Source: Priapulus caudatus (Eukaryota; Priapulida; Priapulimorpha; Priapulimorphida; Priapulidae). From it: a stretch of 49,255 nt of DNA. A program made the position numbers and the translations under genes. Shown in pieces: positions 9,859 through 21,000 of the stretch. The stretch spans positions 44,459 to 93,713 of the forward strand of contig NW_014577491.1 in the NCBI RefSeq assembly GCF_000485595.1, given 5' to 3'. The notes under the pieces were generated by a model, which worked only from the letters and a program-made list of their open reading frames with translations, searched no databases and had not been told where the DNA came from. The first letter of the stretch is position 1. Each line of letters begins with the position of its first letter.

Positions 9859-12800
9859 CTGAAATTAATTACCAGGCACGACTCATTACAAAACTGTGCA
9901 AAATGGCAAGGTTACTCATACGTGTGCACTCTTATAAACCATGATAACCTCTTAATAAGTAAACAGTATTTCGTTTTCCTCTCAGAAGAAACTATCATTT
10001 GACAGTCGGTATTCTATTAAAGAGGAACATTAGTCTAAAATTCAGGAGTATAACAGTATAATATGATACTGCATGAAAAATTGTATATACCTATATATTT
10101 CTCTTATCACAGAAATATTAACTTGTTTATAAAAAAAAGAATTAATTAATTGCGGAAACTGATATGATATTAAATAACAGTGCTAACCCTTGACAAAGTT
10201 GAACTTAAAAATATTTCTTTTGAACATTAAGCCAGAATAAGCATAATTTAGACGGAGTTTAACTGAAAATATATAATAAACATGCAGTAATGTTCCCCTG
10301 TAAAATACATAGCATTTATACTTAAATAATATAATTAATACTATTGAACTTTACTTACATCAGGATTATCACACCCAATCATCTCTCCGTACGACACCTG
10401 GTGGCAAAGACAGTAAGTAGGCTCGTTGGGGTCGACGGGCATGTCTAACACATCTGAAGGATGGGTGATGGACATTGGTAAAGCTGCTAATGCTCCAGCA
10501 ATTGGCGACTCCGGCCTGAAAATAAACAACACAGGTTAGAATGCATAAACAACCCCATGATCAAGACAATGTACACACCATTAATTATCACCATACAAAG
10601 GAAAAGCATATACCTACAGCTCACGTGCAATTTTATAATTCCTAAAGACATTTACATGGCTGTGACTTTATGCAGTTAGTGTAGGTTACATTATCACTTT
10701 AGATTCATTACTGGGTCTAGGCTATGTACATTACTGGGTCTAGGCTATGTACATTACTGGGTCTAGGCTACGTACATTGGCTGTTGCGTCTTCATCTTTT
10801 TCCGAGACATCTTCGGCGTTTCGTCATCAGATACCTGCATTCTTCCTCTTCCTCTTCCTGCCTTTTTACCTCCCTTTTCACTTTTTTCTCTTCCACGTCC
10901 CTCTGTAATCAATCATAATACAATAACCTCCACCACCATCTAAACAAATGTTCTTATCATGGGCTCGCACTTAGTGACAAGATTGGTTTCTGGCTAAGCC
11001 ACATGTTTAGAGGATAAGATGTTAGGAATAGGTTTGAATTTAAGAGTACATTATTGCATAATATAGTAGAGTAAAACTCGCATAAGTCGACACTTTTGTT
11101 TTGGGACCCGCATATTTGTGTCGACTTACGAAAATGACGACTTACGCGTAAGTCGTCATTTTGTCGACTTATACAATGTATGTAATGCGCGTATACACTG
11201 TATTAGCTGGCTTGAGTAGCAGGACATTTGCGGTGGACGTCTGCCAAATTTTCTTGGAACACTTGCTAGAAAAAATACGGTAATTCCACGAGGCCGTGCT
11301 CTGGAACAAACTAGTTAGTACTGTATAGCAGAATTAATTTTCAGGGAGTCACACGGACTCCTGCATATGTCAAATCAGGGAGTCCGACAGTAAATGAGGG
11401 AGTATTTGACTTGATCCGCACTCGCGTTAATTTCGCATCCTGCATTAATTTTGGGCTGCATACACCATATACTACACTGTATACAGTGGGGAATCTGGGG
11501 GTGTGCGAGCTACGAGCTGGAAAAAAATACAATACGTCCAAGCAAACAATGCGATTCAAACAATCTGTCTGCGACAGCCAGCTCGTGCATTCCCTAGACC
11601 GTACACTGCGCCATCGGCATTTCTGAAGTCGACTTATAGATGGGAAATTACTGTTGTTTGTATTATATGGGACCTGTCTGAGGGCGTCGACTTGTACATA
11701 ATGACGACTTATAAATGTCGACTTAGGCGAGGCTATTCCAAAGGATTTACTATGAGAGTGAATCGGGACTTTGACTTCCATGTCGACTTACGTGAATTGA
11801 CGACTTAGACGATGTCGACTCACGCGAGTTTTACTGTATTAGATTACCCAAGAAAATATTATCTATTAAAGGCATACTAGGCCCATTGATTATGCAATGT
11901 TGACAAATGCTAGAGTAACTGGCACCTTGTGTAGTTAATAAGTACATAACCTTACATCCAAATGCGTATTAGTTTGTCCAATATCACTGCTGGTTACTAA
12001 GAAATGTCTAATCGAAATCCGCAGTCCAAGAAATCAGTTGTTTAAAGTTTCAAACCGCTGCCGGCGAAGCGGCATATAAATGTGATACAGATTTATAGTG
12101 CACGGGACATTTTCGCATGCATGCTCGGCCGTACGCAATGCTATCATCAGTGATTTCGTAAATACGGACGCTCGTGATGAGGAACTTTTTGTCAGGGCTG
12201 CTCATGTGCGTCCATGATTAGTACGTGTTTTATACTCCATTTCCATGTTTAGTCCGTGGCCGTGGTTACACCGCTGACACCTCCATTTCATCTGGCGTCC
12301 AACACATACGGGCCGCACAAATGTTTACGTCATCGCTTGACTCCTGGATGACATTTACGGCACGTAAATGAATATCAACAACCGATTTCAAGTCTTGTTT
12401 GTAATGTCACCAGCAGTGATATTGGACAAACTAATACGCGTTTGGCTATAAGATTATGTACTTATGAACTACACAAGGTGCCAGTTACTCTAGCATTCGT
12501 CAACATTGCATAATCAATGGGCCTAATATGCCTTTAAAGATACCTATTTCTTGTTGTTGTTTTTTCAAGAATAATCTAAACACACTATACCTATATTAAC
12601 AGCAAACTGTATCACTTACTCTTTGGTGCTACATCTGAGTCAGACTGGGAATTCAGTGATTTTTCCTTGAGGTCAGCTTCAAAGCGTGCCAAATCTGCAT
12701 CAAGCTTACGAATGTGCTTGTCAACCTAGAAAAAACCAGCGCAAACTAGTATTCAGCGCTGTACTGACTAGACGTAGTAGCACAGCATCACAGTAGTAAC

Positions 12801-14627
12801 AAGTTCATGCAAACGTTTCTTGTCTGCATAATAAGGAAAGTTTATTATTAAAATTGTATTTATTTCGCACTGGGGCGCTCGAGTGGCTAGCGGGGTCCGG
12901 GTGGCGACGATACGGCCAGTTCAACGCCTCCGGGCACAACAGGTGAGTGAAAGACCTAAGGTTGTGTGCTAGTCACTAAGTGTCGACCGGTGGCGCCATC
13001 GGGTGTCGCCGGGAGACACGAAACGCTACAATATTTTGCTATTCTTTTTGTTTCATGTGTAGACATACCATTTCATATGTCTGCATAGCAAGCTGTACTT
13101 TATCATCACCAAACTCTTTGCTTTTGCCAAACAATTTGTTGATCTTGTCCAGTTGCTCCTTCTTTTTGTCCTGGACCATACCTCTTACATTTGCTAGATA
13201 GTCGTCTGCAATTCGATCTACTTCTCGAAGTGCATCTGTAGTAATGGTTAAAAAAACAACGCATAAACTGGTTATAACTGTAATTTATTTTTTTACATAA
13301 AATGTTTAATATGGGCATGTCCTTCACATATTTTACATTACATTACGTATCATAATATATACATAATAATACATCTATAATATATTACATATCGGAATTA
13401 GTATTTAGCAATTTCTTAGATACTATCTGTCACATCATTTTAGCAAGTAGAACATATTTTGTACATAAATTTAGGTTGAAGTTCAGAATATACTCTATCA
13501 GTTTGCGGATCATTTGACATCAGATCGCATTATGTGACGAATTTAATGTGTTATTGATACCATCAAATTAAATCAGAACCTATAGTATATAACTGCTGAG
13601 CTTCACATCACACTCCTTGTTACACAGTCACCATTATTCCAACAAATAGATGGATTTAACCATTTTTAAGGCGTGTATGTAGGTGTTTGTGTCTGTGCGT
13701 GTTAGTGACAATAGATTATACCCTACAACACCCATGTTAGGGGTTGTGTCATGCTGTTTATGTGTTGATCTGGATAGTTTTTTGCGTAGCCCACGATTAC
13801 GTGGATAATAACGCAGGAACCGCCATTTTACGTGGTCATCCAAGCCACGGGAGATTCACAGTCTCCAATGTTGAGAGCCAGGTTTTTACAACTTGAGAAA
13901 ATTCACTGCACCGGTCGGGGTTGGAACTCACAGCCTTTGGAGTGAGAGATGGACAATATAGTTGCCTAACCACTGGGCCACCGAGGCATCTCTAAAGCTG
14001 TGATCATGCTGTGACAACTATTTTGTTGGTCATAATATATTTAATATTACTACTACTAGTAGGTACTTGTAGTGGTCTACTAGTACTAGCACTGCAGTGG
14101 CACGGTTACTGGCTCAGGGATAGAGAAGATGTCCACTCCTTTCTTATCAACTAACATCATCCTATCCAATCACCGTACTGGACATCATCTCCATCCTTGA
14201 ACCCCGTTACTAACCAGTAACCCGTTCATTCATGACATTTGTATAAATTCGTACTCGTAGTTACTACCAAATCATAACAATCATAAAAATTACCTAGGGC
14301 GCGTTGGTCTAGATCTCTCATTAACGTGAAGTTTCTGTTCAACTCTATGGGCAGACTCTCTAAGCCTACAATTTACAAATACAAACATAAACAAGTTTCA
14401 CAACGCCAACGTTACCACCACTACTTTCAGTTGACAACAAAGTTGGCGCATACTAGAACACTACTAATATTATTGATACAGAGTATAGTTTATGTTTAAA
14501 AGCTAGCCTAGACCTACTATGTATTTTAACAGTTTATCTAATAATGAGAGTTCATAAATTGCACAACGTTTATAATTTTGACAAACGTACTGTCTAGATA
14601 ATGCTCAAGATACATAGCGGTGGCCAT
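9754..14627 (-). CDS. inhibitor-of-growth protein ING4/ING5-type, complete, seven exons
   Basis: Seven exons (14627-14591, 14365-14294, 13235-13069, 12725-12620, 10902-10776, 10515-10359, 9858-9754) total 771 nt, giving 256 residues with every phase matching. The product starts [12 protein letters not shown], as in vertebrate ING5, and continues [20 protein letters not shown]. The helical ING domain runs to about residue 110 ([20 protein letters not shown]). A basic linker follows ([20 protein letters not shown], about 125-170). The PHD finger occupies about 205-250: [32 protein letters not shown], then KGKWFCPRC, with all C4-H-C3 zinc ligands. In known animals ING5 is a nuclear subunit of HBO1 and MOZ/MORF acetyltransferase complexes and reads H3K4 trimethylation. 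Function here is inferred from that family. ING4 and ING5 are hard to separate in invertebrates; the start favours ING5. It lies head-to-head with NEURL4. Confidence 0.95.
10359..10515 (-). CDS. ING5 exon 6 (first half of PHD finger)
   Basis: Acceptor TTTTCAG, donor GTAAGT. Encodes [20 protein letters not shown], then [17 protein letters not shown], nearly identical to animal ING4/ING5. Confidence 0.96.
10706..10774. repeat. three tandem 23-bp units at the ING5 exon 5 donor
   Basis: Unit CATTACTGGGTCTAGGCTA plus TGTA occurs at 10706, 10729 and 10752. The last copy has ACGTA in place of ATGTA, and that change creates the GTACGT donor used on the minus strand. Confidence 0.9.
10776..10902 (-). 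CDS. ING5 exon 5 (basic linker)
   Basis: Acceptor ATTACAG; the exon opens with two bases completing a lysine codon and encodes [20 protein letters not shown], then [20 protein letters not shown]. This is the nuclear-localisation-type linker. The donor GTACGT sits inside a 23-bp tandem repeat (10706-10774). Confidence 0.88.
11069..11836. mobile_element. Tc1/mariner-pogo-like MITE with TA target, 768 bp
   Basis: The ends GAGTAAAACTCGCATAAGTC and, reverse complemented, CAGTAAAACTCGCGTGAGTC are inverted repeats, each flanked by TA. Several internal GTCGACTTA motifs repeat the end sequence. No transposase. The end sequence resembles Tigger/pogo-type termini. Located in ING5 intron 4. It contains a partial copy of the AGGGGTAGAAATTAAC-family repeat. 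Confidence 0.75.
11225..11450 (+). repeat. partial copy of the AGGGGTAGAAATTAAC dispersed repeat, nested
   Basis: Shares CGTCTGCCAAATTTTCTTGG, the CGAGGCCGTGCTCTGGAAC block and GGGAGTCACACGGACTCCTG with copies at 20667, 24657 and 38950. The 5' half is missing. Confidence 0.75.
11870..12533. mobile_element. long-TIR MITE flanked by TTAA (piggyBac-like target)
   Basis: About 130 bp at each end are inverted copies, for example GGCCCATTGATTATGCAATG at the left and its reverse complement at the right, and TTTGTCCAATATCACTGCTG in the inner arm. TTAA lies immediately outside both ends (11866-11869, 12534-12537). No transposase frame inside. TTAA flanks are the piggyBac signature, but the termini begin AGGCAT and not the usual CCY, so the family is inferred. 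Confidence 0.75.
12620..12725 (-). CDS. ING5 exon 4
   Basis: Acceptor TTCTAG, donor GTAAGT. Encodes [20 protein letters not shown] and the start of the polar linker ([10 protein letters not shown]). Confidence 0.95.
12870..12940 (+). mobile_element. possible tRNA-derived SINE head
   Basis: An A-box-like TGGCTAGCGG (12884-12893) and a B-box-like AGTTCAACGCC (12918-12928) are spaced as in a tRNA promoter. The stems do not form a good tRNA. In ING5 intron 3. Confidence 0.4.
13069..13235 (-). CDS. ING5 exon 3
   Basis: Acceptor CTACAG, donor GTATGT. Encodes [16 protein letters not shown], then [20 protein letters not shown] and [15 protein letters not shown], the heart of the ING coiled-coil domain. 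Confidence 0.95.
13917..13990 (-). mobile_element. tRNA-derived SINE head
   Basis: On the minus strand GCCTCGGTGGCCCAGTGG opens a tRNA-like block with A box TGGCCCAGTGG and a B-box-like GTGAGTTCCAACCCC, followed by CGACCGGTGCAGTG. The arrangement is that of an animal SINE head and not a working tRNA. In ING5 intron 2. Confidence 0.6.
14294..14365 (-). CDS. ING5 exon 2
   Basis: Acceptor TTGTAG, donor GTAATT. Encodes [20 protein letters not shown] followed by QRAL, the first helix of the ING domain. Confidence 0.95.
14591..14627 (-). CDS. ING5 exon 1 (start)
   Basis: Encodes [12 protein letters not shown] plus the first base of a serine codon; donor GTACGT follows. The ATG context is good. 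An upstream ATG 16 bases earlier opens a short overlapping frame that stops within the exon. Confidence 0.93.
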
Positions 14628-14856
14628 GATTGCCCGCCACAGTCATCGCCTCTCAAAGATGTTTGCCTTTTTTAATGATTCTGCTATGTAAATAATTTTA
14701 TATTTATTAACTGTACATTGTATGTAAAGAAGCAAAATATTTAATTAAATTCATGTTATCTTTATATTAATATTTAGCCTTTACTTGTATTTTAATAATG
14801 TAAATTTTTATTTCAAGAAAGCTCGGAATACGGTAGGCATAGCAAGAAATTTTGCA
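14628..14856. promoter_or_regulatory. putative bidirectional ING5/NEURL4 promoter
   Basis: The minus-strand ING5 ATG (14627) and the first in-frame plus-strand NEURL4 ATG (14857) are 229 bases apart with opposite orientation. The interval is AT-rich with no clear TATA box at a fixed spacing. If NEURL4 uses an upstream exon joined at the acceptor-like TTTCAAG before 14818, the two genes would overlap. Inference from spacing only. Confidence 0.5.
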
Positions 14857-15012
14857 ATGTTCCATAGAAAATGTGGTGCTTTGGTATCTTTAAGTAATAA
14901 CAACCGAACTGCTCAAAGAAATCACCCATCGCAAGAATTTAACAATGGTGTTGTTATAAGCATAGACTCATTGCAAGATGATCAGCTGTTTGAAGTTACA
15001 ATAGACAAAAAG
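14857..15012 (+). CDS. NEURL4 exon, NHR1 part 1 (likely first coding exon)
   Basis: Encodes [16 protein letters not shown], then [20 protein letters not shown] and [12 protein letters not shown]; donor GTTCGT. The start is set at the first in-frame ATG, which coincides with the NHR domain border. The frame is open upstream to 14785 without an ATG, and TTTCAAG before 14818 could be an acceptor, so a further upstream exon is possible. Confidence 0.85.
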
Positions 15013-18000
15013 GTTCGTTTACATCAAGTAAAAATTTCCAAATGATTCAGACATTGATTGATGGATTGATTCATCAGTAAAATTACCATGAACTTGAAGA
15101 TGATAAACACCTTCTATATCTATAGTACTACAAGATAAAGATTGTTCCACATATGGATATTAGCGACTAAGCCAGCCACAGGTTGTGACGATTATCAATA
15201 TTGTGATAGTAAAATAACATACCGAATTTAGTTACCACTTCCATAGCCTAAACGGCAGCCGATTATCTTTGCTGTCCTAAACTAAACGCTGATAGGTCTA
15301 TTCACCCGGGTATCTTGCCGAACGTACTCCTGTACTATATATATCTGTCCCGACCGTATCCTCGCCGAACTCACCAACGTATCTAAGGAGTCTTCGCTAC
15401 GCCTACTCCCTAATACCCTAACCGCCAGCTGGACCCGAACCTCGAACCCTAACCCTAGACCCTAATCCTAACATCTAACCATATCAAAAATAGTTGACCA
15501 GTGGTTCGTTCACGGTACGGAACCGTTGCCTATGGTACGTTCCGGCGATGTACCGCTGGGATACATAGACCCTATTACCTAACTACTGGCCGAACTGCAA
15601 ACTGCTGACATGGCTGCTGCCGCTGCAATTTTGACTTTCTGTTGGATATCTGAATATCCCACCAGTGCTATTCGTATTATTTGCCGTAGGCTTATTCCAG
15701 TGCGCTGGTCGCTTTAGTTTCAGTACTTATTGAATAAGTGGTGATCTTGATCTTATTGTAGTACATGCTTACCGCGTATACCTATTAGTAACGCCGGTGG
15801 TGGTCATGGTAAATAGGTGCTCCCGGCCTGGCGACCTTGCATGAAAATCAGATGCGTCGATACGGTCTGTGTGCAGGCATCCAGTCCCATCCCATAAGAA
15901 TGAGTTCCTTAAATCCTCTGTTGAGGTTCTAATCGACTGCGAGTTTGTTGTCATTTGCTCGCTTGTGCGCGATGACCGCATCCTGCCTGTACTGACTGTG
16001 GATCGCGGTGTACTTTCAGACGAGCAATTTTGTTGATGAAGTGAGTCGCTTTCTTATGACAGCGTTAGTTAAGATCGGTCAATTAAGGATTTGTAACTAT
16101 GCATTACCTGTTGGTTCGCCATAACATCGTCTGCAGTGATATAATTCTAGCTGCCGCGCAATTTGATTATTTTTCAATCTTTTCTACGTTTTAAAAAAAA
16201 ATTGGGTCCATACTGTACAGGATACCTCTAGCTTAGACCGAGATGAGAGATTGTATGCTGTCTCAGCGTTGGCCCGTCTGTACTGCAGATTCCTTTTGAC
16301 ACGACGCCAAGGGTGCTGTTGCTTCGCACATAAACATGAATTTTGTCCGGCACCATTCAGCGTGTTAGAGAGAATTAGCGCCTAGATATACAGAGTGACT
16401 TCAACCTCGCTGGTACGAAGTTCGTCTTGGATCACTAGAAAGTGGATGTAGCTCAACACTAGAGCACTGTGTGCTGCTGCTATCTTACTACATTCCCATG
16501 CCGATTAAATTGAAAAAAAATTCACAAGGATATGTAAGACCTTCAGGCGTAAATAAAAAGAATTCCCAGAAAAAATGTTAGTGATTCTTAACAATTGAAA
16601 ATAATGAGCTATTAAGCCAGATACAAAGATTGAGGCACTTGATTGTATTTGGCGTGATACACAGAATAAACAAGAAAATAAAAGATAGCCCTAACACTTA
16701 CTCACTGCTCACAAAGGTCTAACTCACCCATAAAACTATCCTGCCACATTATACCGATAACATATACCAGGCGTAGAAATAACATTGAACAAGGAGTTCA
16801 AAGGACTCCCTACGCCTCAAAAGAGGATCCGCCAGTCTAATAAAAACTAAAGATATTAACAATCAACGCATGTGCTTGTTTAAGATCATGCCGTTGCATC
16901 TCTGCCAAATTCTTGGACATTAGCTGAAAATACGTAGAATTCCGCAGCCATTCTCTGGACTGAACTAGTAGTACTGGCATTAATTTTCAGGGCGTTCACA
17001 CACGACTCCGTGCATGATGCCCAATCAAGGAGTTCCGCACAGTAAATCGGGGAAGTATTTTACTCCGACCTCTCCCGTTAATTTGTCACCCTATTAATAT
17101 ATTTAGGTCATGAATGCGCTAACGCCTATGCAGGCAACATAACACACATATCTGTCACAAAGAATCAATCTCACGTGTACCAGATATCTGTGCTCCCCAA
17201 TATCCAAAATAATAACTTAATGCTACTATATTGAGTAATAACTAGTAAAATATAATTTTTGATGATTCAAGTTAAGTGGTGTGATGCTACTGATTACTAA
17301 AAATGTTTTCCATTTACAATTGGCTTTCAGATAAATATCATGAGTGGTTCTATAGAATAGGTTGAACAACATAAAAACGATCCAAACAACTCTCTCAGTT
17401 CCCTTGCAGATGCCAGCAGACTTCAGAAAGGCACATGGTGTTACGGAGTTGTGTGCTCATGGTAGGTAATAATATTTCACCTAATTTGATTTACAGTATC
17501 AAATATTTAAGTAGGAATATGCTAAGTTGCCCTATCTCAACTTATGTTGAGATCCCAGCACAATCAAAGGAAGTACGCTTCATGCCAACTATGCATTAGT
17601 GCATTAGTAGGCTGTATCCAGTAGCATCACAAAAAGCCTACATAAATGCTGGCTATCAATGCAGAATGGACGGTCAGTGGTCGTGTAGGATATGGCTATA
17701 CATGATCAGTAAAATGTGAAGGTGACCGAGTTGGTGTTATGCCACCACGAAGCCGGTTCACTCCACTTCTTCGTGATAGTCAGGACTTTGTTTAGCCGCA
17801 TCGATATTCCTTCTAAGATGTTTTGTCCGTTATCGACTTTAATGGCCAAGTGTGTAACAGGGACAGTGACAGAGACCATTGAAGCGTAAGTTAATGTAGG
17901 AGCAGCGCACTTCTAACCAATAAGGCCACACTTAAAAAAAATTTTGTTGAGTGCCTCCACCCACCCAGCTGAAAATTTGGGTAGGTAGTAGGCTATTTTG

Positions 18001-21000
18001 GAGTTTTTTTTTTACCAAATCACATGGTCTACATGCTCGTGTGCTGTTGGCAGATACCTGTATGTTAAAGATGTTTGTTTTGCTTGGTACAATAAATTAT
18101 TGCCACAGATTTAATATAATGTAACATTGTACAATTGTAAAACTTTACAAAAGAGATAAGAAAAAAAAGATGGGAAAAAAGATCAATAAATTTTTTAGTC
18201 GCCCTTTTCGGCGAAGTTGTCGGGAGGGCAAACAAGACAAATTTTATATGGCCTATAGGTTGGGAACGACAGACTATGTTTGTTGCTAGCGATAAAAATT
18301 TAGATCATCGATCAAACTTTATTTGCTGCACCATAATCTGTATGTATGTTGAGTTAACTGCCTAGATTGCAACACCGAAATGACGAAACAGGGAGCCCAA
18401 ATCCCATACAGGCATGAGGTGTTACAAGCTCACAAGCCATCCAACGCTAATCTACAGTACTAGACTACAAATACTATCGTGGCAGAAATAACACACACCT
18501 GATGACAAAAAAACTCAGTGCCTCCCATTCACTGCGCCAAGTTGCTTATAAAAGTATTTAACAATACACGTCCACTGTTTTCAAATTCTCCGATTTGTGA
18601 TCAATTTGCGTTGCTCTGCAGGCAACGTCCAAGCGGGTTGAGCTAAAGATTCTACGGCCCGTTGCGTTTTTCTCATTGCACGCTGCTATCGCAATGTCGC
18701 GCTATTTACGATAATCAAGCCTAAACAATCAAATACGATTTTTTCACGACTTCTGCTTGGATCGTTTTCGAACCTGCGACTGCCTTGTCGTCACTATGCA
18801 AACATTACCCGGGGACAACAATTCCTTGCTCAACACCCTGTAGCAAACATGTGACGTCACCAAAACCAAGATCGGGCTAGTGTTTGCAAACAATAGCGTG
18901 CGTCCAGATTACCTGATTTCGCACCTCTTTCTTGTTGGCTTTAAGCAAACCGCAGCTCAAATGGAGGCAACTAGAGTTATTTGTCATAAGTAGTGTGATT
19001 ATGCATTCGCCACGAATATTGCTAGTCTAGTACTGGAGAAATTAGCGTTTGGATGCGCATTGTGAGCCTTTAAAGGCTTCTTTTATTTTCATTCAAGTTG
19101 AAGAAACTGTGAAAGTATCCACAGCACACATCAGTTGTCAACGTTTTAATTTTACAATTCTAAAATCAGAAAAGCAATTTATTCTTCTAGGAATCATATC
19201 AAATGAGGCAATTAATGAGAGCCTGGTTGCCATGGGAAGCAATCATCAGGAGCCTGAGCCACCAGACGAGAGACTCTGTTTCCATGAGCGATGTGGCTCC
19301 CTCATTAAACTCAGTAGTGACCGGCGGACAGCAGAACGAAGGCGCCCCCTGGATGAGTTCAACAATGGCGTGGTAATGACACATCTTGGCGCCCCCTACA
19401 GATAGAGAAATGTTTTGCGTAGTTTTAGATCATTGCTGCATTTTAATATTCATTTAGCGATAATATATTAATATCATTAAGAATCTATATATAATATAGA
19501 AAACCGAAGTTCTTTTCTTATCCCTCCAAAGAACCGTGGCCTGCTATTCACGCCAATCGAGCTGGGCCCTGTCTGGTCGTCGCCAAATAATGCCGCTTAC
19601 TTAGAGACACAATTTTTCGATCGTAAACGTGACTTGGAGGCAAATTCCTAAAAGTTATGTTCGCCGAAGAAACTTCGTCATTCATCGAAACCCCACCAAA
19701 TTTAAAGATCGCCAAATCCGCGATGCGCAACAGCGACGCCACACACCAAATCCATTGCGGCTGCGGTGTATAAACATACCAATTCACTGCGCGCGAACAG
19801 CTGTGAGCGATAAAAATTTTAAGACAAACCCCCAACAAGAGACGCTGCATTGTATGTGCGTGTATGTTTGCGCGCCCCGTTGTGTGAAATGTGGTAAGTT
19901 TGTTTTGGTGCGCGTGGTGATATGTGTTGCGCTGCCGTATGTGTGTGAATGCGGTGTGTGCTGTGTGTGTGATGTGTGTGTGGTGTTCGGTGTGCAAGAT
20001 GACAACGGGAAGTGTAACCCTGCCTGCCAACCATCCATTACTTTCAAGAAACAATATCCTATCAAAAACACTCGATCTTTCTCCTTTTAAGACATTGACT
20101 ATTATTGATCTTGCTAACTAGAAATGATTATTTTCAAAAATAATATATAAATAAGTGAAATTGTAAAACTAACAAAACACCCTTCATTTCCCTGAAAAAT
20201 TGTATCTCATTTTAAGGTAAAATTTCAGATTTTATATATATTTAGATACAATTTTTTTAAACAAATATTGATATATGACTCGAGTCTAAATATTTTTCGT
20301 TTACTGTAAATACATCCTCAAATAAAAGTGAGAGATAAATGGTTAAACCGCCAATCCTCAAATCAGACCCCACTCAAACCCGTCTGGAGGATGGGTAATA
20401 GCTAGTACCGGTATATATATATATTTCACTATTATAGTAAGTGTTTTTTATGATATTAAAATGCACAATAAATTTGTTTAGTCTGATATCTGTTACAGTA
20501 TTCATTTATGTACATCAAGAAATGCGTATGGTTTTCAGATAATGCTAGACAGATTGGTTGACAAGTGGTCAGGCTCGATAGAAGTTGGCATCACCACCCA
20601 TAATCCGAACACCATGGACTTTCCAGCTACCATGACAAACATGAGATCAGGTCTGTAAGGCATAATAGGGGTAGAAATTAACTTTTGAACAAGGGAGTCC
20701 AACGGACTCCCTGCCCTTAAAAAGAGGGAGCCCGCAGCAAAGTGAGGGAGTCTGCAGTCTGAAATTCAAAACTAAAGATATTAACAATAACGCATACATG
20801 CGCTTATTTTGAAGAGTCATGCGGTTGCACGTCTGCCAAATTTTCTTTGGACATTTGCTAAAAAATTCTGCGAGGCCATGCTCTGGAACGAACTAGTTAG
20901 TATAGCAGAATTTTCAAGGAGTCACACGGACTCCTGCATATATGTCAAATCAGGGAGTTCGACAGTAAATCGATTAGTATTTGACTCCGGACTCTCGTTA

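Larger units (their letters stand above)
15013..17990 (+). repeat. copy A of the 7.9-kb NEURL4 duplication (degraded)
   Basis: Collinear with 23262-25900 but with frequent short indels. It contains broken versions of the LINE fragment (about 15770-16450), the AGGGGTAGAAATTAAC repeat (16769-17100) and two NHR1 exons. The first 100 bases match the clean copy almost exactly, so degradation begins inside the intron. Confidence 0.85.

Noticed and set aside
13917-13990. Functional tRNA gene
   Set aside because: A and B boxes are present but the cloverleaf stems are poor; better explained as a SINE head.
19548-20090. Paired sense and antisense frames of 150-168 codons, repeated at 27436-27978
   Set aside because: They arise from GT-rich sequence, match no family, and their apparent conservation is only the identical duplication.
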